Assembly: GCA_019634975.1 (NCBI GenBank) | Contig: JAHCAI010000003.1 | Coordinates: 248,001-312,000 of the forward strand | Length of the DNA: 64,000 nt | Direction: 5' to 3' | Origin: Burkholderiales bacterium | Lineage (GTDB): Bacteria > Pseudomonadota > Gammaproteobacteria > Burkholderiales > SG8-41 | Translations under genes and position numbers: made by a program | Notes under the pieces: model-generated | Database searches by the model: none | What the model saw: the letters and a program-made list of their open reading frames with translations, nothing else | What the model was told of the DNA's origin: nothing | Part shown: positions 46,024 through 54,703 of the stretch, piece by piece | Layout of the letters: the number at the start of each line of letters is the position of its first letter | Position numbering within the stretch: the first letter of the stretch is position 1

Positions 46024-47280
46024 ATGCGAGTCGTCGTGCTCGGTGCCGGCGTGGTCGGCACCGCGGCTGCGTGGTTTTTGCACCGCGCGGGCCATGAAGT
46101 CACCGTAGTCGAACGCCAGCCCGGCGCCGGGCTGGAAACCAGCTTTGCGAACGGCGGACAGATTTCCGTCAGTCACGCTGAGCCCTGGGCTAATCCCTCC
46201 GCGCCGCTCAAGGTGCTCAAGTGGCTGTTTCGCGAGGATGCACCGCTGCTGTTCCGTCCGCGCCTCGACGGGGCACAACTGCGCTGGTGCCTGGATTTCC
46301 TGCGTGAATGTACACCTGCGCGCACCCGCCGCAACATCACGCAGATCGTCAATCTTGGCCTCTACAGCCGGGACATCCTGAAGGCGCTGCGCGCGGAGAC
46401 CGGCATCCGCTACGACCACCTCGAGCGGGGCATCCTGCATTTTTACACCAGCTGGCAGGAATTCAACGCTGCGCAGGAGCCGGCGCGCATCATGCGCGAG
46501 TTGGGCTGCGAACTGGATATGAAAACACCGGAGGAGTGCGTTGCCATCGAGCCCGCGCTCGCCGGCGTCCGCGATCTGTTGGTCGGCGGCAGCATGACGC
46601 CCTCCGACGAGTCGGGCGACGCGCACCAATTTACCCAGCGCCTCGCGCGGTTGTGCGTGGAACGCGGTGTGCGCTTTTGCTACGACACCACGATCCTCGC
46701 GCTCGATGCCGCGGGCGGGCGCATCGCAGGGGTGATGGTGCGTGACCGGGAGGGTTTGCGCCAGATGCGGGCCGATGCCTATGTGCTGGCTCTGGGCAGC
46801 TACAGCGCCATGCTGGCGGCGCCGTTGGGCATCCGCTTGGCGATCTATCCGGCCAAGGGTTATTCGGTCACGATGCCGGTGCGCGATGCTTCGCGAGCCC
46901 ATCACGTCAGCCTGACCGACGACGAATACAAGCTGGTGTTCTCGCGCCTGGGTGACCGGCTGCGCATCGCCGGCACCTGCGAGCTCAACGGCTTCAACAC
47001 CGAGCTGAATGAACTGCGCTGCCAGGCGATTGTCAGGCGTGTGGAGGAGCTGTTTCCCGGAGGGGGCGACACCGCAAAAGCCGAATTCTGGACCGGACTG
47101 CGGCCGGCGACGCCGTCGAACGTGCCGTATATCGGCGCCACGCGTTACCCCGACCTGTTTCTCGACACCGGACACGGCACGCTTGGATGGACCCACGCCT
47201 GCGGTTCGGGCCAAGCCATCGCGGATATCGTCTCCGGCCGCAGGCCGGAGGTGGATTTCGCTTTTACGGGCGGCGGGTGA
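46024..47280 (+). CDS. dadA: DadA-type FAD-dependent D-amino-acid dehydrogenase / glycine oxidoreductase
   Basis: A 418-residue flavoprotein with the dinucleotide motif VVVLGAGVVGTAAAWF at the N-terminus and the DadA markers ANGGQISVSHAEPWANPSAP and GWTHACGSGQAIADI near the end. This matches the small subunit of D-amino-acid dehydrogenase. It oxidises amino acids to imino acids and passes electrons to quinone. The tandem glycine riboswitch in front suggests that glycine or sarcosine is the natural substrate. A GGGAG site precedes ATG 46024. Confidence 0.93.
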   Translation: MRVVVLGAGVVGTAAAWFLHRAGHEVTVVERQPGAGLETSFANGGQISVSHAEPWANPSAPLKVLKWLFREDAPLLFRPRLDGAQLRWCLDFLRECTPARTRRNITQIVNLGLYSRDILKALRAETGIRYDHLERGILHFYTSWQEFNAAQEPARIMRELGCELDMKTPEECVAIEPALAGVRDLLVGGSMTPSDESGDAHQFTQRLARLCVERGVRFCYDTTILALDAAGGRIAGVMVRDREGLRQMRADAYVLALGSYSAMLAAPLGIRLAIYPAKGYSVTMPVRDASRAHHVSLTDDEYKLVFSRLGDRLRIAGTCELNGFNTELNELRCQAIVRRVEELFPGGGDTAKAEFWTGLRPATPSNVPYIGATRYPDLFLDTGHGTLGWTHACGSGQAIADIVSGRRPEVDFAFTGGG

Positions 47281-47319
47281 AGCGGCGGATTGAGCGTTGC
47301 GCCGATGTCGCTTGCATTT

Positions 47320-47340
47320 ATTGTATACATTGCATACAAT
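47320..47340. promoter_or_regulatory. GntR-type operator before the dioxygenase gene
   Basis: ATTGTAT and ATACAAT form an inverted repeat around a 7 bp centre. The first half contains the palindrome TGTATACA. This is the shape of GntR/FCD operators, and a GntR-family regulator gene is two genes downstream. It lies 55 bp before the TauD-type start. Confidence 0.6.
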
Positions 47341-47394
47341 GCAGTTTTCAACCCTAAGGCCACCGGAAACCGGCGGCTGAGCGAGGAGGGAGCG

Positions 47395-48342
47395 ATGGAG
47401 TCAGTCCAACGCAAGCCGCAAAATGCAGTCAACACCCCGGAACAGATGCAGGTCATCCCCAGCGGTGCCGCGTTGGGCGCGGAAATCCGCGGCATGGACC
47501 TGTCGCAGCCGGTGCCGGAAGCCTCGCGCCAGTTGCTGCGCCAGGCTTGGGCGGACCACCTGGTGCTGTTCTGGCGCGGCCAGAATCTTCCCGACGAGTC
47601 CTTGCTTGCCGCGGCGAAGATCTTCGGCGTCACCAAGGAGCCGGCGGCACGCAAGTATCAGGTCGCCGGAGGCTACAAGATCGGCGGTAAGCTCGTTCCG
47701 TTGCATCCACACCTGTCGCTGATCAGCAATCTTGACGAGAACGGCCTGCCGGTCGAGGACAACGGGGCGCTGGGCAGCTACGAAGTGGTCTGGCACAGCG
47801 ACAATTCCTATGTCCAGGTCCCGCCGGCCGGCAGCATGCTCTACTCGGTGGTGATTCCGGTGAACGGCGGCGGAGACACCTGGTTCAATAACCAGTACAT
47901 GGCCTACGACGAGCTGCCGGAGGAACTCAAGTCGGCGATCAAGGGCCGTTCGCAGATCCATGACGCCAGCCGCAACAGCGCCGGCGTGCTGCGCCCGACG
48001 GTCAAAATGCCGACGAAGCCGGAAGAGGTGCCGGGGCCGGCGCATCCGCTGGTGCGCGTGCACCCGGTCACCGGCAAGCGCGCGCTCTACCTGGGCCGCC
48101 GCCGCGACTGGCCGTCGAACTACATCATTGGCCTGTCGAACGAGGACAGCGAAGCGTTGCTCGACAGGCTGTGGGCGCATGCCACCCAGCCCAAGTACGC
48201 CTGGAAACACAGCTGGCAGGTCGGTGACCTTGTGCTGTGGGATAACCGCTGTGCCATGCATTACCGCTCGGAGGTCGATCCCAAACAGCCGCGTGTGTTG
48301 CATCGCACCGTGATCAACGGTGAAGCGGTGATTCCCGGCTGA
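47395..48342 (+). CDS. TauD/TfdA-family Fe(II)/2-oxoglutarate dioxygenase
   Basis: A 315-residue protein. The iron ligands are visible as His/Asp in VWHSDNSYVQVPP (HxD) and the distal His in DNRCAMHYRSEV. The 2-oxoglutarate-binding Arg is probably RVLHRTVI. Typical start sequence GAEIRGMDLSQP. It hydroxylates sulfonates, ether acids or similar organic acids. The start is ATG 47395 behind GAGGAGGG. It is followed, with an overlap of one base, by the GntR gene. Confidence 0.9.
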   Translation: MESVQRKPQNAVNTPEQMQVIPSGAALGAEIRGMDLSQPVPEASRQLLRQAWADHLVLFWRGQNLPDESLLAAAKIFGVTKEPAARKYQVAGGYKIGGKLVPLHPHLSLISNLDENGLPVEDNGALGSYEVVWHSDNSYVQVPPAGSMLYSVVIPVNGGGDTWFNNQYMAYDELPEELKSAIKGRSQIHDASRNSAGVLRPTVKMPTKPEEVPGPAHPLVRVHPVTGKRALYLGRRRDWPSNYIIGLSNEDSEALLDRLWAHATQPKYAWKHSWQVGDLVLWDNRCAMHYRSEVDPKQPRVLHRTVINGEAVIPG

Positions 48343-49079
48343 TGGCGCCCCGTAACCGCAGCAGTCGGACAGCGCGCAGCGCTCCTGATGACAGCGCGTT
48401 GAATCGCATTCGGTCCCGACGCGAGGGCGCCCTCGGGGATGCACGATCGCTCGCAGAGGTGGCCTGCGACGAAATCCGCCGTGCCATCCGAGAGGGGCGC
48501 ATTGCCACCGGCGCACATCTCACTGAAGTCGACGTCGCTGCCTGGCTGGGCATGAGCCGCACTCCCGTGCGCGAGGCGATGCGCCGCCTGCAAAGCGAAG
48601 GCCTGCTGCTCAACCAGCCTTTCCGCGGCGCGCTGGTGATGCGGCTGGATGTCGAAGACATGAAGCAGATGTTCGCCGTGCGGGAGCTTTTGGAGCCGGC
48701 GGCCGCAGCGGCCTGCGCCTTGCGCTCAGGGCCGCTGGAGATTGCCGCGCTGCGTGGGATCCTCGAGAAAGAGGCCTTGGTGCTGGACAGTCCGGCCGAG
48801 TTGATACCGCTGAACCGGCAGTTCCACGACATCATCCTCGAGTCCGCGCACAACCAGTTCCTGAGCAAGGCGATTGCCGCGGTTTATGCGCTGATACCCC
48901 TGCTGGGCGATTCCAATCTGCTGGACGGTCCGCATGCCCGTGAGGCGCATGCCCAACACCTTGCCATTGTCGATGCGATAGAAAGGCGGGATGCCCGACG
49001 AGCCGAAATGCTCTCGCGTAAGCACGTGCGGCATTCGCTCGAGAGTCGGCTGGCAAGGATCACCGGGCGCCCGGTCTGA
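48342..49079 (+). CDS. GntR-family (FCD subfamily) transcriptional regulator
   Basis: A 245-residue regulator. A winged helix-turn-helix lies at about 37-105 (LTEVDVAAWLGMSRTPVREA) after a basic N-terminus, and an all-helical FCD ligand-binding domain covers 110-230 with possible metal histidines in NRQFHDIILE, EAHAQHLAIVDAI. It probably senses an organic acid and controls its own operon through the operator at 47320. It begins at the last base of the previous stop codon. Confidence 0.93.
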   Translation: MAPRNRSSRTARSAPDDSALNRIRSRREGALGDARSLAEVACDEIRRAIREGRIATGAHLTEVDVAAWLGMSRTPVREAMRRLQSEGLLLNQPFRGALVMRLDVEDMKQMFAVRELLEPAAAAACALRSGPLEIAALRGILEKEALVLDSPAELIPLNRQFHDIILESAHNQFLSKAIAAVYALIPLLGDSNLLDGPHAREAHAQHLAIVDAIERRDARRAEMLSRKHVRHSLESRLARITGRPV

Positions 49080-49124
49080 GGCTGGGGCAGCCAGTCGGTG
49101 TCAAAAACAATCCAGGGGATGTTT

Positions 49125-50090
49125 ATGTTGAAGAATTTGATTAGTGGCGCGGTGATGTGTTGCGGTATTGCCTTTACTTTCTCGGCGATTGCCCAGGCTT
49201 ATCCGACCAAGCCGGTGCGTGTATTGGTCCCTTTCGTCGCTGCTGGAGGCGTGGATCTCGTCGCGCGCGCTCTCTCGGATCGTTTGAGTGATCGGTTGCG
49301 GCAGCAGTTCGTGGTCGACAACAGGCCGGGCGCCGGTGGGCGCATTGCGATGGAGACATTGGCGCAAGCAGCGGCTGACGGACACACGCTGGCCATGATT
49401 TCGGGAACGACGGCGGCAAGCAGTAATCTTCACGCGAAGCTGAGCTACGACTTCGCCCGGGACTTTGCTGCCATTACCCAGGTTACCGAGCAGCCATATA
49501 TTGTGCTCCTGAACACGGCGGTGTCTGCGAAGAGCGTACCCGAACTCATCACACTTGCGAAATCAAAACCCGGCGTGTTGAACTACGGTTCCTCGGGGAC
49601 TGGCGGCATGCAGCATCTCGCAGGCACCCTTCTGACCCAGCTCACTGGAACGCGGATGATCCATGTCCCGTACAAAGGTGGAGGTCAGGCGGTAGGAGCT
49701 CTGATTTCGGGTGAAATACAGCTGGGGTTCCTGAATCCCCTCGGAGCACGTCCGCATATTGCGGCAGGGCGAGTGCGTGCGATCGCAGTCACCAGCAAAA
49801 AACGATCGCCGGCCTTCCCGCAATTGCCCGCGGTGGCCGAGACTGTTCCCGGCTTTGAGGTCAACAATTGGTACGGGCTCATCGCGCCTGCCAAGACTCC
49901 GGTTACCGTCATTCAGTTCATACACCGGGAGATTGGCGAGATTCTCAAGGAAGAGGCGGTGCGTGCGCGCCTTGAAAAAGAGGGGTCCGATGTGGTCTGG
50001 AGCGCTCCACAGGTTTTCCGAAACTACATACTTGAAGAGGTAAAATTATGGGGCAAGGTCATTCGCGAGGCCGGCATTCAGGCGAACTGA
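49125..50090 (+). CDS. Bug/TctC-family periplasmic solute-binding protein
   Basis: A 321-residue protein with a signal peptide (MLKNLISGAVMCCGIAFTFS, cleavage near AIAQA) and Bug motifs YPTKPVRVLVPFVAAGG, VDNRPGAGGRIA and VPYKGGGQAVGALISGEI. The start at ATG 49125 has AGGGG eight bases before; ATG 49119 is an alternative. Its base composition is slightly lower in GC than neighbouring Bug genes. It lies within the GntR-regulated cassette and likely binds that substrate. Confidence 0.9.
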   Translation: MLKNLISGAVMCCGIAFTFSAIAQAYPTKPVRVLVPFVAAGGVDLVARALSDRLSDRLRQQFVVDNRPGAGGRIAMETLAQAAADGHTLAMISGTTAASSNLHAKLSYDFARDFAAITQVTEQPYIVLLNTAVSAKSVPELITLAKSKPGVLNYGSSGTGGMQHLAGTLLTQLTGTRMIHVPYKGGGQAVGALISGEIQLGFLNPLGARPHIAAGRVRAIAVTSKKRSPAFPQLPAVAETVPGFEVNNWYGLIAPAKTPVTVIQFIHREIGEILKEEAVRARLEKEGSDVVWSAPQVFRNYILEEVKLWGKVIREAGIQAN

Positions 50091-50159
50091 GCGTCGGTCG
50101 GTGATATTTCGCCTGATTCTAGAATACGAATAGATGACAGATTATTAAAGAGTCCTCTC

Positions 50160-51278
50160 ATGCCCGCAACGATTACGAAGGTTGAGGTGTTCAGCATAGG
50201 CATGCCCCTGGTAACCACGTTTACCAGTGGCGGCGTCTCCAAAAGCGTCACCAAATGCGTCGTGGTCCGGGTTACGGATGCGGACGGTGCGACCGGCATC
50301 AGCAGCATCGATCCCTCGTCGACGGCAAAGTCGCCGCACACCGGTCCGGAATTGGCGCTGGCCATCCGTGACCGCATCGCGCCGGCGCTGATCGGCCAGG
50401 ATCCGGGCAACATCAACCGCATTCTCGAGATGGCCTCAAAGCTGACGCCGACCCAGCCCGGAGCCGTCGTCGGTGTTGAGCTGGCCTGCATCGAACTGGT
50501 CTGCCGGCGCAGGGGCATCGCGCTGCATGATTTTGTCGGTGGAGCCGTCCTTGACCGCGTGCAGTTCAACGGCTGGGTCGGGGAGTTGCCGCCGGATGAG
50601 GCTGCTGCCGAAGCCCGGCGCTGGAAAGCGGCTGGTTTCAAGTCGATGAAGATCAAGGTCGGCAACAATGTCGACCAGGACAGCGCGCGGGTGATGGCAG
50701 TGCGCGACGCCGTGGGCAAGGACATCAAGCTGCGCATGGATGCCAACATGCAGTGCAATGTGGCGCAGGCACTGGCCCTGTGCAAGGCGGTCAAGTCCTG
50801 CGATATGCAGCTGTTCGAGCAGCCGACCCCGAAGGATGACCTCGAGGGTCTCGCGCGGATCCGGCGGGAAGGCGGCATACCGATCATGGCCGACGAGTCG
50901 ATCAGCGATCACCAGAGCCTGATCCGGGTGATCAGGGCGGACTGCGCCGATTACGTCAAGTTCGGCATCAAGCAGGCCGGCGGCCTGTTGCAGGCCGCAC
51001 GCATGCTGGCGACCGCCGAGGCCGCGGGTCTGCCGGTGGTGCTCGGGCACGGGTTCGGGCTCGACCTCAGCACCACAGCCGAGATCATGCTCGGTGCCAC
51101 GTCGCGCAACGTCGTGTCGGGCCTGGAGTGCGTGGGTCCCCTGAAAGTGGTCGATACCGTGGCCAGGACGCGCCTCGACATCAGCAGCGGCAGCGTCGCG
51201 CTACCGTCAGGTCCCGGCTTGGGGATCGAACTTGATGAGGAGAAGCTGGCGCGCTACAGCCTGCCGATGGATCACTGA
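50160..51278 (+). CDS. enolase-superfamily enzyme (mandelate racemase / muconate lactonizing type)
   Basis: A 372-residue enzyme. Active-site pattern: K164-x-K166 in KIKVG, metal ligands Asp194 (DAN), Glu220 (EQP) and Asp245 (DES), then a second lysine in KFGIKQAG. This is the MLE-like arrangement, with bases on both sides of the active site. Reactions in the family include cycloisomerisation, dehydration and racemisation of carboxylates. It closes the GntR cassette before a two-way terminator. A TTCTAGAA palindrome lies 35-28 bp upstream. Confidence 0.92.
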   Translation: MPATITKVEVFSIGMPLVTTFTSGGVSKSVTKCVVVRVTDADGATGISSIDPSSTAKSPHTGPELALAIRDRIAPALIGQDPGNINRILEMASKLTPTQPGAVVGVELACIELVCRRRGIALHDFVGGAVLDRVQFNGWVGELPPDEAAAEARRWKAAGFKSMKIKVGNNVDQDSARVMAVRDAVGKDIKLRMDANMQCNVAQALALCKAVKSCDMQLFEQPTPKDDLEGLARIRREGGIPIMADESISDHQSLIRVIRADCADYVKFGIKQAGGLLQAARMLATAEAAGLPVVLGHGFGLDLSTTAEIMLGATSRNVVSGLECVGPLKVVDTVARTRLDISSGSVALPSGPGLGIELDEEKLARYSLPMDH

Positions 51279-51296
51279 GCGGAATCGGCGGCAAAA

Positions 51297-51324
51297 AAAC
51301 GGCGCACTTTCGGGTGCGCCGTTT
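51297..51324. terminator. bidirectional terminator between convergent genes
   Basis: AAACGGCGCAC (51297-51307) and GTGCGCCGTTT (51314-51324) form a perfect 11 bp stem with a six-base loop. A-run before and T-rich run after serve both directions: the enolase-superfamily gene on the plus strand and the SMP-30 gene on the minus strand. Confidence 0.9.
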
Positions 51325-51343
51325 CTGTTTGTGCAGTGCCTGC

Positions 51344-52273
51344 CTACTGGTGGCCGTAAAGCACCTTGCCGGCAAAGGGCACTTTCGCCGTCAGTACATC
51401 GCCCGACAGCGCCTCGGTGATGAAGATCTGCCTGCGGTCCGGGCCGCCGAAGGCGACGTTGTCGAGATGATGGTGCTTGTCGTGGTCTTTCGACGAGATC
51501 AGGTGGGTCGGCAGCATGTTGGCATCGAAGCGCCAGATGCCCACGCCGAGCTGGCAGACCAGCAGGCCGTTCTCGGCGTCCATCTCGATGCCGTCGGGGC
51601 CGGCCACGCCGCCGGAGAGCTGGATGGCAACGCCGGTCTTCGATACCGAGTCGTCGGCCATCAGCGGCAGGCGCCACACCGAGTTCGAGCGCGTCATGCC
51701 GACGTAGACATGCTTCTCGGTGGTCGACAGCGTGATGCCGTTCGGGCTGGGGCCGTTCTCGGCAAGCCGGCGCAGTTCGCCATTGGCCTTCAGCCGGAAC
51801 ACCCGGCCGGTCGGATCGACGATGCCGGTCTGGCCCTGGTCGGTGAAGTAGAGGTCGCCGTTCGAGGCGAAATGCAGGTCGTTGAGTCCCTTGAAGCTTT
51901 CGCTGTATGCGGTGCGCAGCAGGTTCTCCAGCTTGCCGGTCTTGACGTCGAGCGTCAGCAGGCCTTCCTTGTAGTCGCAGATGAAGAGGCGGCCGTCCTT
52001 GTGGAACTTCATGCCGTTGGGCCAGCCGTCGTACTGCACCACCAGTTCCCAGTTGCCTTTCGGATCGATGCGGAAAATCCGCCCGAAGGGGATGTCGCAG
52101 ACGTAGAGATTGCCCTCGCGGTCGAAGGCCGGCGCCTCGAGGAAGCATTCGACTTCCGCATTCTGGCGGTTGGGGTCCGACCAGCTGCTGCGGCTTTTCT
52201 TGCGGAATTTTCCGGGCATCGAGGTGAAAACGTCGGCGTGGATGTGTTCGAGGGGCTTGAACGGATTGAACAT
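51344..52273 (-). CDS. SMP-30/gluconolactonase-like protein
   Basis: A 309-residue six-bladed beta-propeller protein. The metal-binding set of the family is visible as Glu46 (FLEAPAFDREG), Asn in NGPSPNGITLS and Asp in GVAGPDGIEMD. The family hydrolyses sugar acid lactones. Propeller blades are visible as repeats with GNLYVCD, GRLFICD and GDLYFTD. No signal peptide is seen. It is preceded by one copy of the AT-rich motif (52295-52328). Confidence 0.87.
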   Translation of the reverse strand: MFNPFKPLEHIHADVFTSMPGKFRKKSRSSWSDPNRQNAEVECFLEAPAFDREGNLYVCDIPFGRIFRIDPKGNWELVVQYDGWPNGMKFHKDGRLFICDYKEGLLTLDVKTGKLENLLRTAYSESFKGLNDLHFASNGDLYFTDQGQTGIVDPTGRVFRLKANGELRRLAENGPSPNGITLSTTEKHVYVGMTRSNSVWRLPLMADDSVSKTGVAIQLSGGVAGPDGIEMDAENGLLVCQLGVGIWRFDANMLPTHLISSKDHDKHHHLDNVAFGGPDRRQIFITEALSGDVLTAKVPFAGKVLYGHQ

Positions 52274-52294
52274 GACGCGATGATCCTTCCTGTC

Positions 52295-52328
52295 GTATCT
52301 TAACTATTTGATTTTATTCGCAATTAAA
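52295..52328 (-). repeat. AT-rich recurrent motif, copy D
   Basis: On the minus strand AATAAAATCAAATAGTTAAG then ATAC lies about 23 bp before the SMP-30 start, in the divergent gap with the dehalogenase gene. This copy is placed where a promoter would be. Confidence 0.6.
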
Positions 52329-52510
52329 GAGTCCGCTGCAGCGGACTCGACATCTGCGCCAACACGCGATGCGCTGGATGCGGGACGCCTGGCGATGTTA
52401 TCACGCGAGTCAGCGCCGGCCCGTGTCATGCGGTCCATATCGCGGCCGCCAGGGGGCGGTCATGCCCTCAGTGCGGTAGCATCGGCGGTCCATCACAGAG
52501 GAGCAATGTC

Positions 52511-53395
52511 GTGTTCGAGGGTTTCAAGCAAGTGCAGATCCAGACCAGCGACCCCGAGGTCAAAATCAACCTGCGCTATGGCGGCAACGGTCCGCCCGTG
52601 CTGCTGATCCATGGCAACCCTCTGAGCCATGTGCACTGGCACCTGGTGGCGCCGAGGCTGGCGCGGGATTTCACCGTGGTGTGCACCGACCTGCGCGGCT
52701 ACGGCGACAGCGGCAAGCCGCGCGGCCGGCCCGATCACAGCAACTATTCCTTCCGCCGCATGGGGCTTGACCAGATCGAGGTCATGGCCGAACTCGGCTT
52801 CGACAGTTTCTGCGTTGCCGGCCATGACCGCGGGGCGCGCGCGGCTTTCCGCATGGCGCTCGACCATCCGCAGAAAATCAGGAAATTCGCCAGCTTCGAC
52901 ATCCTGCCCACGCACCATATCCTGAGCAACGCGACCTGGCAGTGGGCGCTCAATTCCTACCACTGGTTTTTCATGGCCCAGCCCTACGACATCCCGGAAA
53001 AGCTGATGGAGGGGAAGGAGGATTTCTATATCCTCAAGAAGCTGACCAAGATGGGCATCGGCAAGGGCGGGTTTTCGGAGGAGACGCTGAAGGAGTATGC
53101 GCGCTGCTGCACCCCGGAGAACCTGCACGCCGTCTGCGAGGACTACCGGGCCGGCGTTTCGGTGGACATGGACATGGATACCGAGGACTTCAATGCCGGA
53201 CGCAAGATCCGCTGTCCGACCGCGGTCTACTGGGGCGAGCAGAGCCACACCGAGAAATTCTTCGATCCGCGCAAGGCCTGGCCGCAGTACGCGGAGAACA
53301 TCGTGCGCATCAGGGCGTTGCCCTGCGGCCACTATCCGGCGGAACAGGTGCCGGACCTGGTATACGACGAACTCAGTTCTTTTTTCCGCGATTGA
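52511..53395 (+). CDS. alpha/beta hydrolase of the haloacetate (fluoroacetate) dehalogenase family
   Basis: A 294-residue hydrolase starting at a GTG with an AGAGGAG site. The nucleophile elbow is AGHDRGARAAF: Asp106 rather than Ser, with Arg107 and Arg110 in the positions that bind the carboxylate. His151-Trp152 (SYHWFFMAQP) match the halide pocket of fluoroacetate dehalogenase, and the general base is His in PCGHYPAEQ. All key residues for hydrolytic dehalogenation of haloacetates are therefore present. An epoxide hydrolase role is the main alternative. Confidence 0.85.
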   Translation: MFEGFKQVQIQTSDPEVKINLRYGGNGPPVLLIHGNPLSHVHWHLVAPRLARDFTVVCTDLRGYGDSGKPRGRPDHSNYSFRRMGLDQIEVMAELGFDSFCVAGHDRGARAAFRMALDHPQKIRKFASFDILPTHHILSNATWQWALNSYHWFFMAQPYDIPEKLMEGKEDFYILKKLTKMGIGKGGFSEETLKEYARCCTPENLHAVCEDYRAGVSVDMDMDTEDFNAGRKIRCPTAVYWGEQSHTEKFFDPRKAWPQYAENIVRIRALPCGHYPAEQVPDLVYDELSSFFRD

Positions 53396-53450
53396 GGGCC
53401 GCGGCAGAGGCCCGGGAATGCTGCAGTCCGCACGGTGTCGCTGAGGCCCG

Positions 53451-54683
53451 ATGAGCATCCACCCGGCTGAAGACGACGCCCGGCGCTATCCCTACTGGCG
53501 CCGCAACCGCTACGTGATTGCGTCCGCCAACTTCGTCTGCGGCATGGGATTCAACCTGGTCTGGCCCTTCGTGCCGCTGATGGTGCGTGGGCTGGGGGTG
53601 CGCGAGAACCTCGAGACCTGGGTCGGCTACATGCTGCTGGTGTTCTACCTGGTCAGCTTCGCCGTGAGCCCGGTATGGGGCGGAATTGCCGACCATTTCG
53701 GGCGCAAGCTGATGGTGCTGCGCGCGATGCTGGGCATCGGCGTCGCGATGCTGCTGATGCCGCTGGCCGAGACTCCCCTGGTTTTTGCCGCGCTGCTGAT
53801 GCTGATCGCCGTGTTCAACGGCTTCACGCCGGCCGGCGTGTCGCTGCTGGTGGCCAATACGCCGCCGCAGCGCATCGGCAGCGCGGTTGCCCTGGCGCAG
53901 ACCGGCGGGCTGGTCGGCCAGGCGCTGGGGCCGGCTTTCGGTGCGGCGCTGATCGCCCTTTTCGAGCCGCAGCACCGGCTGTTCTGGATCAGTGCCGCAC
54001 TGATGCTCGGCGGCGGGGCGCTGGTCGCGGCATTTGTCGGCGAGGTCAAACAGCTGGCCGCCGGGCCCTGGCGCGTGCGCTGGATCGGCGGTCTGCGCGA
54101 CATGCTTGCGGTGCCGCGCCTGGGGCTGCTCTACCTGCTCAATTTCCTGTTCATGATCATGTGGTACGGCGGAGTGACCGTGGTCACGGTGTTCGTGATC
54201 CAGATCCTCGACGCGCAAGGCGCCGATGCCGCGGAGGAGGCCTTCTGGGTGGGGGCGGCGGCGATGGCGATGGCGGTGGGCACGGTGATTGCGCTGCCGT
54301 TCTGGGGACGTGCACTCGACCGCATCGGCCCGGGACGGGTGCTGGTGTACGCCACGATCGCAACGATCGTCACCCATTTGCCGCTGCTGGTGATCGAGAC
54401 GCCTCTGCAGGTGGCCATTGCGCGCGCGGCTTTCGGCCTGGGCGCTGCGGCGATGCCCACGGCGATCGTGCAGCTGATCCGCATGCATGCGCCCGCGGGC
54501 ACTGACGCCCGCGCGATTTCCTATTCGACGGCTTTCCAGTTCTTCGCGATGGGCATCGCGCCCTTCGCCGCAGGGCTGATCGGGCCGCTGCTGGGGCTGC
54601 GGGTCTACTTCGCGCTGACCATTGCAGCCATTGCGGCCGGCCTGTGGCTGTGGTTGCGCACCGCGGCGCGCGACCGCGGCTGA
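53451..54683 (+). CDS. major facilitator superfamily transporter
   Basis: A 410-residue, 12-helix transporter with the MFS loop motif GIADHFGRKLMVLR and a second related loop near 230. It lies 55 bp after the dehalogenase-like gene on the same strand and could export or import that enzyme's substrate or halide-related product, but this is only a positional suggestion. The helices are Ala/Leu/Gly-rich, as expected. Confidence 0.85.
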   Translation: MSIHPAEDDARRYPYWRRNRYVIASANFVCGMGFNLVWPFVPLMVRGLGVRENLETWVGYMLLVFYLVSFAVSPVWGGIADHFGRKLMVLRAMLGIGVAMLLMPLAETPLVFAALLMLIAVFNGFTPAGVSLLVANTPPQRIGSAVALAQTGGLVGQALGPAFGAALIALFEPQHRLFWISAALMLGGGALVAAFVGEVKQLAAGPWRVRWIGGLRDMLAVPRLGLLYLLNFLFMIMWYGGVTVVTVFVIQILDAQGADAAEEAFWVGAAAMAMAVGTVIALPFWGRALDRIGPGRVLVYATIATIVTHLPLLVIETPLQVAIARAAFGLGAAAMPTAIVQLIRMHAPAGTDARAISYSTAFQFFAMGIAPFAAGLIGPLLGLRVYFALTIAAIAAGLWLWLRTAARDRG

Positions 54684-54703
54684 CCGCGGGGGCCGGTTTC
54701 AGC

